Shown: positions 8,848 to 16,929 of the stretch, piece after piece | How positions within the stretch are numbered: position 1 is the first letter of the stretch | Layout of the letters: the number at the start of each line of letters is the position of its first letter | Assembly (NCBI GenBank): GCA_963702755.1 | Contig: CAVPDZ010000009.1 | Location: forward strand, 124,001 to 188,000 | Length of the DNA: 64,000 nt | Source of the DNA: JAJPKK01 sp963702755 | GTDB lineage: Bacteria > Pseudomonadota > Alphaproteobacteria > Rhizobiales > Xanthobacteraceae | Reading direction: 5' to 3' | Notes under the pieces: model-generated | Databases searched by the model: none | Seen by the model: only the letters and a program-made list of their open reading frames with translations | What the model was told of the DNA's origin: nothing | Position numbers and translations under genes: made by a program

Positions 8848-10506
8848 TCACCCGCGCAGCGGGCTCGGCACGATCTGTCCGCTTTCGATCCATTTCACGA
8901 TTTCACGTTTCTGGATCTTGCCGTTCGACATCAGCGGTATCTCGGGACATTCGATGAAGAACTCAGGCATTTCATGCCGGGACAGACCGGCCGACCCCAG
9001 GTGATGGAGGATTTGTCCCGGGGCGAGCGATTGCCCGTGCCGAAACATCACCGCCAGGCAGATTTTCTCGCCAAGACGCCCGTCCGCTACAGGCACGGCG
9101 GCGGCTCTAGCGACGGCTGCGTGTTGCATTACAAGCTCCTCGATGCGGGCAGGATTGATATTTTCGCCGCCGCGGATGATGACGTCCTTCTTGCGGCCCG
9201 TGATGCGCAGATATCCGTTCGCGTCCAACCAGCCGAGATCGCCCGTCATGAACCAGCCGTGTGCATTGAAGGAATTCTCGGTGCTCAGCTGGTCGTTGAA
9301 ATAACCGAGCATGAGGCTCGCGCCGCGTCCGCCGATCTCGCCGATTTCGCCGGGCTTTGCCTCCACGTCGCGATCGTCGACGTCCCAAATGCGAAGCTCG
9401 TACCCCGGACAGGCGCGGCCGGAGGTTTCGATGATGAGCCTCCGGTCGTCGGTCGGCAGCGTGTACTGGTGAGCGCAGGTCTCCGTCATGCCGTAGCCGC
9501 TTTGGGGGAGCACGTTGAAGGCGAGCAATTCGGCAACGACGGGGCCGGGAACGGCGGCCCCGGAGATTCGAAAGCCCTTGAGGGGGTCAAGCGGAGACAC
9601 CCCGCGGCTTCGCAACTCCTCGAGCAGATCGATCGCGTGGGTCGGAACCCCGACGAGATAAGTTGCTGTCGTCGCGACCAATCGATCGAGCAGGCTAGCG
9701 CCTTTCGGCAAGTCGTGGATCACGAACTCCGCCCCGGCGAGGAGCGACGTAATCAGCGTCCCGACACCGAGATTGTGGCTCAGGGGGCTCATGGAATAGA
9801 CGATCGAAGCCGCATCGAGGTGCCAATCCTTGACGATGGCGCGCGCCGTCGCGAGCAACGTATTGTCGCTATGCATGACCCCCTTGGGTTCCCCCGTCGA
9901 GCCAGACGTGAATGCAAGGTAGCTGATGCAATTCGGATCGTCGTTCCGGCTCACGTCATCGGGGACGTGATCGAGTGAGACGCCGGCCTCGGCAAACAAT
10001 TGCCCGATCGGTGTCCTGTCCGGAGGTGCGAGCGGGATGACGCGTCGCAGTGAAGGAAGCTTGGTGATCGCGCTCGCGATGCCGGACGCGTCGGCATCGG
10101 CGCCGAAGCCCTCCTGATAGATCAAGGCGGCAGCACGAGTGCGCTCGATCAGCCTGACGACCTCCGCGACCGTATTCTTGCGATGGGGCGACGGACACCA
10201 GACGTAGCCGTTGCGCGAGCACGCCAGCAGGGCGACAACGGATTCTATCCGCGTCGGCAGCCACAGTAGAACCCGCTGCCCGCCGTGGAGGCCATGACGT
10301 GCAAAATCGTTCGCCAGCGCGTCGGCCGCCGCGAGCAATTCGCCGTACGTCATGGATTGAAAGCGGTCGCGGACAGCGGTCGTCTCGGGGGAGCGCAACG
10401 CATGTCGCCGCGCGACGGCATAGATGGTGTCGGTCCCCCAGAAGCCGGATTGGGTGTAACGGCGGATCGCGTCGGCGCTCAGCAGGGAGAGAACGGGAGA
10501 TGTCAT
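8848..10506 (-). CDS. AMP-dependent acyl-CoA synthetase/ligase
   Basis: This 552-residue adenylate-forming enzyme activates a carboxylic acid to its acyl-CoA through an acyl-AMP. The P-loop-like A3 motif reads AFTSGSTGEPKGVMHS (about residue 190), the aromatic acid/ATP motif is QSGYGMTETC, the A7 region is WFMTGDLGWLDANGYLRITG, the hinge is GRKKDVIIRGGENI, and the catalytic lysine lies in MSNGKIQKREI near the C-terminus. The ATG at 10506 is taken as the start, with a weak GAGTGG before it. A long N-terminal in-frame extension is antisense to the cyclase gene and was discarded. The sequence resembles cyclohexanecarboxylate- and benzoate-type ligases. The divergent cyclase and UbiD gene suggest an aromatic or alicyclic acid substrate. 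Confidence 0.9.
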   Translation of the reverse strand: MTSPVLSLLSADAIRRYTQSGFWGTDTIYAVARRHALRSPETTAVRDRFQSMTYGELLAAADALANDFARHGLHGGQRVLLWLPTRIESVVALLACSRNGYVWCPSPHRKNTVAEVVRLIERTRAAALIYQEGFGADADASGIASAITKLPSLRRVIPLAPPDRTPIGQLFAEAGVSLDHVPDDVSRNDDPNCISYLAFTSGSTGEPKGVMHSDNTLLATARAIVKDWHLDAASIVYSMSPLSHNLGVGTLITSLLAGAEFVIHDLPKGASLLDRLVATTATYLVGVPTHAIDLLEELRSRGVSPLDPLKGFRISGAAVPGPVVAELLAFNVLPQSGYGMTETCAHQYTLPTDDRRLIIETSGRACPGYELRIWDVDDRDVEAKPGEIGEIGGRGASLMLGYFNDQLSTENSFNAHGWFMTGDLGWLDANGYLRITGRKKDVIIRGGENINPARIEELVMQHAAVARAAAVPVADGRLGEKICLAVMFRHGQSLAPGQILHHLGSAGLSRHEMPEFFIECPEIPLMSNGKIQKREIVKWIESGQIVPSPLRG

Positions 10507-10626
10507 CGACCACTCATGGCACCCAATTCGTCGCAAGAGCACGCGACCGGAATGCATAGCGTGACGACGACACTGCCTAAAATAACATGGTAGGACTTCC
10601 GAACAAGGAAGCTCCAAGTCCATCGA

Positions 10627-11412
10627 ATGAGAAACAACACGATGTCGCGAAAGATCATTGACCTTTCCGTTCCACTGGCGAACGGCGGATCGCCCGATCC
10701 CGCCGGCCGTCCAAAGATCGAATACTCGACCCATGCTCAGACGGCGCCCGACTTGGTGGGCTTCTTTCCGGGCCTGCGCGTCGAGGATTTGCCGGATCGC
10801 GAGGGCTGGGCCTTCGAGCGCGTGAGCCTGTCGACCCACAGCGGGACGCATCTCGACGCGCCTTATCACTATGCCTCCACGATGGATCGCGGGAAGCGGG
10901 CGATCGCCATCGACGAGGTGCCGCTGGATTGGTGTTTTCAGCCCGGCATCAAGCTCGACTTTCGCAAGCTTCCCGATGGCTACGTTGCGACCGCGCACGA
11001 TGTCGAAACCGAGCTGAACCGTATTGAGCACCGGCTGTCGCCGCTCGAGATCGTACTCGTCAATACGCGCGCCGGCTCGACCTATGGCGACGAGGACTAC
11101 GTCAACACCGGCTGCGGCCTGGGCCGGGAAGCGACTCTCTATCTTTTGAATCAGGGCGTGCGCGTGACCGGCACCGACGGATGGAGCTGGGACGCGCCAT
11201 TCGTTCATACCGCGAAGAAATTTGCAGAGACCGGCGACGCCAGCTTGATCTGGGAAGGCCACAAGGCTGGTCGCGAGATCGGCTACTGCCATCTTGAGAA
11301 GCTTCACAACCTCGAAGCGCTGCCCGCCAAGGGTTTCACCGTGTCGTGCTTTCCGGTGAAGGTCCAAGGAGGGTCCGCCGGATGGACCCGCGCAGTCGCT
11401 CTTATGGACTAG
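10627..11412 (+). CDS. cyclase-family metal-dependent hydrolase (KynB-like)
   Basis: This 261-residue protein carries the cyclase/arylformamidase metal motif H-S-G-T-H-L-D-A-P-Y-H near residues 78-88 and the later D-G-W-S-W-D and W-E-G-H-K blocks. Family members are manganese or zinc hydrolases such as kynurenine formamidase and isatin hydrolase. The start could be the ATG at 10627 or the ATG at 10642 (MSRKIIDLSV), which matches the usual family N-terminus better. It is divergent from the acyl-CoA synthetase gene and is followed 103 bases later by the UbiD-like gene, probably in one operon. Confidence 0.87.
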   Translation: MRNNTMSRKIIDLSVPLANGGSPDPAGRPKIEYSTHAQTAPDLVGFFPGLRVEDLPDREGWAFERVSLSTHSGTHLDAPYHYASTMDRGKRAIAIDEVPLDWCFQPGIKLDFRKLPDGYVATAHDVETELNRIEHRLSPLEIVLVNTRAGSTYGDEDYVNTGCGLGREATLYLLNQGVRVTGTDGWSWDAPFVHTAKKFAETGDASLIWEGHKAGREIGYCHLEKLHNLEALPAKGFTVSCFPVKVQGGSAGWTRAVALMD

Positions 11413-11515
11413 CGATAGGGCAGCCGCGCGGCCGGAGGCGCGCGCCTGTCGTGTTCGCAAGTGCAGCGCGATCGCTGCGGCCCCGCCAATTCATCTGATC
11501 ACAGAAGAGAGCTTG

Positions 11516-12929
11516 ATGAGCAACCTCACCAATTCGCGCTACGCGCCTGATCTGCGCGGTTTCATCGAGTTCCTTGAGGCCGAGCATCCCGAACAGGTCA
11601 TGCGCATCACCAAGGAAGTGGATCCGAAGTTCGGTGTGTCCGGAATCCTCGAACGCCTGGAAAGAGACGGCCGATTTCCGTTGGTCATTTTCGAGAACGT
11701 GAAGGGCTCGAAGATCCCGCTCGTCGCCAACATGCATGCAAGTTTCGAGCGCCTGCGCCTGGGGCTGGGCATGGAGCGCGGCGGAGTGAAGGAGTTCGTC
11801 GCCGAATGCGCGGCACGCGAGGCCCACCCGTTCGATCCGGTGATGGTGGAAACCGCGGCAGTGCAGGAGATCGTGCGCACCGGCAGGGACGTGGACGTCG
11901 AAGAACTGCCGATCTGCACCTACCACGAGAAGGACGCAGGCAAGTACATCACCGCCGGCCTCGCGGTCATGCGCGATCCCGACACCGGCATCAACAATGT
12001 CGGCATCTACCGGCTCATGGTGCATGAGAAGAACCTGCTTGGTGTCCAACTGTCCGAGACGGCCGACGGAAACATCATATGGAAGAAGTACGAGAAACGC
12101 GGACTGGCCTGCCCGGTCGCAGTCGTCATCGGCCATCATCCAGCGTTTTTCATCGGATCGCTGTGTTTCTCGACGCTCGACACCGACGAAATCCGCATCG
12201 CCGGAGGAATGCTGCAGCAGCCCGTGCCGCTGGTGAGGTGCAAAACTATACCACTCGACGTGCCGGCGAACGCCGAGATCGTGCTGGAATGCGAGATCCG
12301 TCCCGGTCGAGCGCCGCGCGGAGGCGCCCTTCGGGGAATATCCCGGCACATACGGCCCGCAGCGGATGAACCCGGTTCTCGAAATCAAGGCGATCACGCA
12401 TCGGCGCAATCCGCTCTATCAAAATGCTTTTGTCGGCCATTCCGATAATCTTCTGCTGGCCGGGCTGATGCGGACGTCGTTCATCGAAAACACGGTGAAG
12501 ATCGCATGCCCGACGGTGCGCGCAGTGACGGTGCCGCGGTCGGGGCGCTATCGTTTCATTTGCTATGTCGCCATCGAGAAAATGAGAGAAGGCGAGGCCA
12601 AGCTCGCCGCGATGGCGGCATTCGTCGCCGATCCATTCCTCAAGTTCGTCGTGGTGGTCGATGAGGATGTCGATATCAACAACGACATCGAGGTCCTTCA
12701 TGCCATCGCAACGCGCGTTCGCGCGGACCACGACGTTTTCATGGTGCCTTACGCCAAGGGCTCGCCGCTCGATCCCGCCTCGTATGATCCTGCCGCCGGG
12801 TCGAATCTCGTGACGAAGATGGGCATCGATGCGACGCGCAAGAGCAACTATCCGGACGAAATCTCCGTGCCCGGCGCGGATTCGATCAACATGTCTGATT
12901 ACATTCCCGGCTACGACCGGCGCACCTAG
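11516..12929 (+). CDS. UbiD-family (prenyl-FMN) decarboxylase, frame broken near 12304
   Basis: If the frame is repaired this is a 470-residue UbiD-type decarboxylase, the normal length for the family. The N-terminal half runs in one frame to V-L-E-C-E-I-R-P. The C-terminal half continues in the +1 frame with A-P-F-G-E-Y-P-G-T-Y-G-P, then NPVLEIKAITHRRNPLYQ, and ends with the V-D-E-D-V-D-I-N-N-D-I-E-V block typical of the family. One extra base after or within the proline codon CCC at 12302-12304 explains the break, and CCC+G fits the pattern seen throughout the window. These enzymes use prenylated FMN made by UbiX to (de)carboxylate aromatic or unsaturated acids. No ubiX lies in the window. 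Confidence 0.82.
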
Positions 12930-13077
12930 GCATTTGAGTCGGAGCCGCCCGCCCGAAGTCTCACGTCGCCTGCGAGCTTTTTTCAGGGTATCACCCTGGA
13001 TCGCCCCTTGAAGAGTTTGAATTGTCGCCGCAGAAATATGGACACGGCATGATCTGCCGACATATGCACATCAAGCC

Positions 13078-14238
13078 ATGATTGTTGCTCGCCCAATTGT
13101 GTTCTGGATCGCAATGCTCGCGGCGATGGTTGCGGTCATTGTCCTGCTGCGCGAAATCCTGCTGCCGTTCGTCGCCGGCATGGTGCTCGCCTATCTGTTG
13201 GATCCCCTCGCGACCCGCATCGAGCGGCTGGGCGTAAACCGTCTCCTCGCAACGCTCATCATCATCGCTGTCGTCGTCGTAACGATTGCGCTTATGATGC
13301 TGTTGACGGTGCCGGTGATCGTGCGCGAGCTGTCGTCTTTCTTTGAGAACTTTCCGTCCTACGTCCACCGCCTGCATAGCCTCGCGACCGCGCCCGAACG
13401 GCCGTGGCTCAGCAAGATCGTAGGGGAGGGGTTGGACGAGGCTCAGCATTCGTTCAGCGAGCTGACGACCTTCGCCACCTCCTGGTTCAGCGAATTCCTG
13501 CGGTCGGTCTGGACGGGCGGCCGCGCGCTGATCTCGGTCCTTTCGCTCGGCGTCGTGGCCCCGATTGTTGCGTGCTATCTGCTGTACGACTGGGACCGGA
13601 TGATCGCGACCGTCGACAACTGGGTCCCGCCGGCGCACCAGGACACCGTGCGGGCGTTGGCGCGCGAAGTCGACGACACGATTGCCGGGTTCGTTCGCGG
13701 GCAAAGCATGCTTTGCCTCGTGCTCGCGGTCTTTTATGGCGCGGCTCTTTGGCTGATGGGCCTCAAGCATGGAGTTCTCATCGGTTTTGCCGCCGGACTC
13801 CTGAGCTTCATCCCTTACCTTGGCTCGCTTCTCGGCCTTGTCATTTCACTGTGCGTTGCCGCTGCGCAATTCTGGCCGGACTGGACGTTCGTCCTGCTCG
13901 TGCCGGTCATCTTTCTCGTTGGCCAATCGGTGTCGGACTACGTCCTGTCACCCTATCTCGTCGGTCGGCGCGTCCATTTGAATCCCGTGTGGGTGATGTT
14001 CGCATTGTTCGCGTTCGGCTATCTGTTCGGCTTCGTCGGTCTGTTGATCGCCGTGCCCGTCGCGGCCGCCATCGGCGTACTCATGCGATTCGCGCTGCAA
14101 AAATACTACGCGAGCCCGTTCTATGCGTCGGCGTCCGCGGCGGCCTCGACCGGACGCAGATCGCGGAAAATGATACGCAAATCGTGTGTATCGGAAACGT
14201 CGGCGAAAGGTATCGCCGTGGCATTAGCTATTTGCTGA
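13078..14238 (+). CDS. AI-2E family (PerM-type) transporter
   Basis: This 386-residue permease has about eight hydrophobic helices: two close together near the N-terminus, a central soluble segment (about residues 85-140), and a C-terminal helical bundle. The C-terminal part carries the family's P-Y-L-G-S-L-L-G and the S-D-Y-V-L-S-P-x-L-V-G-R-R-V-x-L-N-P-V-W-V motif. Family members export signalling molecules or act as sodium/proton antiporters; the cargo cannot be told. The C-terminal tail after residue 350 is Ser/Lys-rich and may be disordered. An upstream in-frame start is not needed. Confidence 0.9.
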   Translation: MIVARPIVFWIAMLAAMVAVIVLLREILLPFVAGMVLAYLLDPLATRIERLGVNRLLATLIIIAVVVVTIALMMLLTVPVIVRELSSFFENFPSYVHRLHSLATAPERPWLSKIVGEGLDEAQHSFSELTTFATSWFSEFLRSVWTGGRALISVLSLGVVAPIVACYLLYDWDRMIATVDNWVPPAHQDTVRALAREVDDTIAGFVRGQSMLCLVLAVFYGAALWLMGLKHGVLIGFAAGLLSFIPYLGSLLGLVISLCVAAAQFWPDWTFVLLVPVIFLVGQSVSDYVLSPYLVGRRVHLNPVWVMFALFAFGYLFGFVGLLIAVPVAAAIGVLMRFALQKYYASPFYASASAAASTGRRSRKMIRKSCVSETSAKGIAVALAIC

Positions 14239-14566
14239 GAGGGTGAGCGGGTAACGACACGAGCGGCAACGCTTCTCGCATGGCGACCGATTTCACGACT
14301 TCGTGAACGCGGCCATGCGCATTCGTCGCACACGTCGTAACTTTCGGTGACAAAATCCATCGATCGCGCCGACAGCTTGCGCATGTTGCGGTCCAATAGC
14401 GGGCTGTTGGTAACTTCGATGGTCGCGACAGATCGCATAGCGCGGTGTGCGATTTTCAACCGTGATTCAAGCGGAATGCGGCGTAGGCTTTGCCGGATCG
14501 TCAGCGCGAAGAGTGTTGGGGACTGGGAGTGGTTTCACGCCTTTTTAAGAGCGGAGGATCTGGACC

Positions 14567-16282
14567 ATGAAGATCAGTCAGTACGGATGGCTTAGTCTCC
14601 TGACATGCGTCGTTGGCCTAATCGCGGCGATCCTGCCGGCGGCGGCGCAGCAGCCGCAGAAGCCCAACATCCTCTTCATCATGGGCGACGACATCGGCTG
14701 GATGCAGCCGAGCATCTATCATCGCGGCTTGATGGTCGGCGAGACGCCCAACATCGATCGCATCGGCAACGAAGGCGCGCTCTTCATGGACTACGTTGCC
14801 ATGCAAAGCTGCACCTCGGGACGCAACGCCTTCTTCACCGGCATGTACCCGCTGCGGACCGGAATGATCCCGCCGCAACTCCCGGGCAGTCCCTCCTATC
14901 TGCGGCCGGGCACGCCGGCGATCGCGAAATTCCTGCTCGATCTGGGTTACAACACCGGCGAGTTCGGCAAGAATCACTTGGGTGACCACACCGCGTCCCT
15001 GCCAACGGCACACGGTTTCCAGGAATACTGGGGCTACCTCTATCACCTGGACGCGATGCAACAGGTAAGCTTCCCCGATATCAACAAGACGCCGACCCAG
15101 CAGGCTATCGCGCCGCCGTGCAAGAACACGCCGATCCCCGGTATCCCGGACGTGCCCGGCGCTGTCGATCCGAAGACGACGATTTGTCTGACGCCTCCCC
15201 GCAACGTTCTCTCGTGCAAATCTTCCGACGGTACGGAAGGCAACCAGCGATGCAGCGATGAAGGCCCGCTGACGCTCGAACGCTCGAAGACAGTCGACGA
15301 AGAGATTTCATCCAAGGTCGTCGACTTTCTCGACCGCAATGATCCGCGACGGACCACCAAGCCCTTCTTCGTCTGGTACAACCCGGCCCGGATGCACGTC
15401 ACCACCGTGCTCTCCGACAAATACTACGCGATGGTCGGCGAGGCCGGCGGCAAGGATTGGGGCGTCAATGAAGCCGGCATGAAGCAACTGGACGATAACA
15501 TCGGCGTCGTCCTGAAGAAGCTCGACGACATGGGACAGGCCAACAATACCATCGTCGTCTTCACGACCGACAACGGCGCCGAGGCAATTACCTTCCCGGA
15601 CGGCGGCGTTACGCCGTTCAAGGGCCAGAAGGGCGAGGCCTGGGAAGGCGGATACCGGGCACCGATGGTCGTTCGCTGGCCGGGCCACATTCAGCCCGGC
15701 GCGGTCAAGAACCAGCTGTTCGCGGCCCTCGATTGGCTGCCCACTTTGGTCGACATCGGCGGCGGGCAGACCGGCGATGGGCTCAAGCGGCAAATCGAAG
15801 CCGGTCAGTATCCCGGCATCGTCAAGACGACGCTGGATGGCTTCGACCAGCGCGACTACCTCGAAGGCAAATCGCCAAAATCGGCGCGCGACCACTTCTT
15901 CTATTTCTCTGGATCGACGCCGTCGGCGGTGCGCTACAAAAACTGGAAGATGTACTACACCATGTCGCAACCGGGCCCGGCCGGCTGGATCATGCCGCTC
16001 GTTCCGTTCCACTTCACCTTGGTTCAGAACATCAAGCGTGATCCGTTCGAGCAGGCGGTTGGTATGGACGTGAAGACCGCGATGAGTGTAGGCGGCGCAC
16101 TCGGTGCGCCGGCAACGGCCTTCCAGTATGACTGGAACATGCTCCCCATCGGCCAGCAGCTATGGCTGGAGCATCTGCTCTCATATGAGAAATTCCCGCC
16201 GCTGCAGGCCCCGGAGACCTACAATCTCAGCGGCGTCATCGACATGGTCAAGAAGGCCAATGCTGCTCACGGCAGCGATTAG
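14567..16282 (+). CDS. exported arylsulfatase (type I sulfatase, CTSGR active site)
   Basis: This 571-residue sulfatase has a signal peptide (about 27 residues, ending AAAQQ). It begins its catalytic domain with N-I-L-F-I-M-G-D-D-I-G-W (metal-binding Asp pair). The nucleophile region reads S-C-T-S-G-R-N-A-F-F-T-G, so the formylglycine Cys is present but the usual C-x-P-x-R proline is serine. The G-K-N-H-L-G-D lysine/histidine motif and the TTDNGAE metal site are also present. It therefore probably hydrolyses sulfate esters in the periplasm after Cys-to-formylglycine conversion. No formylglycine-generating enzyme gene is in the window. A GGAGG lies upstream of the ATG. Confidence 0.9.
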   Translation: MKISQYGWLSLLTCVVGLIAAILPAAAQQPQKPNILFIMGDDIGWMQPSIYHRGLMVGETPNIDRIGNEGALFMDYVAMQSCTSGRNAFFTGMYPLRTGMIPPQLPGSPSYLRPGTPAIAKFLLDLGYNTGEFGKNHLGDHTASLPTAHGFQEYWGYLYHLDAMQQVSFPDINKTPTQQAIAPPCKNTPIPGIPDVPGAVDPKTTICLTPPRNVLSCKSSDGTEGNQRCSDEGPLTLERSKTVDEEISSKVVDFLDRNDPRRTTKPFFVWYNPARMHVTTVLSDKYYAMVGEAGGKDWGVNEAGMKQLDDNIGVVLKKLDDMGQANNTIVVFTTDNGAEAITFPDGGVTPFKGQKGEAWEGGYRAPMVVRWPGHIQPGAVKNQLFAALDWLPTLVDIGGGQTGDGLKRQIEAGQYPGIVKTTLDGFDQRDYLEGKSPKSARDHFFYFSGSTPSAVRYKNWKMYYTMSQPGPAGWIMPLVPFHFTLVQNIKRDPFEQAVGMDVKTAMSVGGALGAPATAFQYDWNMLPIGQQLWLEHLLSYEKFPPLQAPETYNLSGVIDMVKKANAAHGSD

Positions 16283-16312
16283 TAGACGACCGTTGCAAGC
16301 ACAGAAGGGACG

Positions 16313-16335
16313 GACGCCCCGGCTAGCGGGGCGTC
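16313..16335 (+). terminator. hairpin downstream of the arylsulfatase gene
   Basis: A perfect 9-bp stem (GACGCCCCG with CGGGGCGTC) closes a GCTAG loop 31 bases after the sulfatase stop. A run of T is weak, so termination efficiency is uncertain. A second hairpin (8-bp stem AAAGCCGG/CCGGCTTT) lies at 16384-16407. Confidence 0.55.
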
Positions 16336-16516
16336 TGCGCGTTTCACTGACAACCGAAGAGTCTCCGGGAGACGACGATGGTGAAAGCCGGTGAAAAATC
16401 CGGCTTTCAAAAGCGCAGCAATTAGTGAATACGAAGCAAGGCGAGTTAAGATGGTGCTAATTGAAATGTAATTGTCTGACGCGCTCCATGACCGCGTTGA
16501 CCAGGAGTTCAGACCA

Positions 16517-16873
16517 ATGGCTATGCAGCGAGTATGGGTGCTGAGCGCTGTCGCGCTCGCGCTATCGGTACCGAGCGTTTACGCAGGCCCCTGCTCAGGC
16601 GAGATCGATGCCGCGCAGGCGCGCATTGATGCGAAGCTCGCGGCGATCGCCGGTGCAGGACGAACCGCGCGCGAGAGTACCGCTGCAACCATGCATCGTC
16701 AGCCGACGCCGGGGTCGATCGCACAAGCCGAAGAGGGCCTCGGTGAAGTATCGGCGAAACTCGTCCAGAGCGCCGGGGCAGCGATGGAGCGAGCGCGTGC
16801 CGCCGACGCCGCCGGCAACAAGAGCGCGTGCGAGCAAGCGCTTGCCGAAGTGGATAAAGTGCTCGGACCCTGA
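16517..16873 (+). CDS. small exported Ala-rich helical protein
   Basis: This 118-residue protein has a signal peptide (MAMQRVWVLSAVALALSVPS, cleavage after VYA) and an Ala/Glu/Arg-rich mature part predicted to be helical, with two Cys residues (near GPCSGE and KSACEQ). GGAG lies before the ATG at 16517, and the in-frame upstream ATG is less well placed. No family is recognised. It precedes the multiheme cytochrome gene by 56 bases, so it may be cotranscribed. Confidence 0.65.
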   Translation: MAMQRVWVLSAVALALSVPSVYAGPCSGEIDAAQARIDAKLAAIAGAGRTARESTAATMHRQPTPGSIAQAEEGLGEVSAKLVQSAGAAMERARAADAAGNKSACEQALAEVDKVLGP

Positions 16874-16929
16874 TTGCGGCTTGACCGGCGAGCCTGCGCA
16901 CCGCTTTCAGCGCGTTTATTGATGATGAA

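Noticed and set aside
8848..11460. A single 870-codon frame joining the acyl-CoA synthetase to a long N-terminal extension
   Set aside because: The extension is antisense to the cyclase gene and has no domain features. The synthetase has its own start at 10506.
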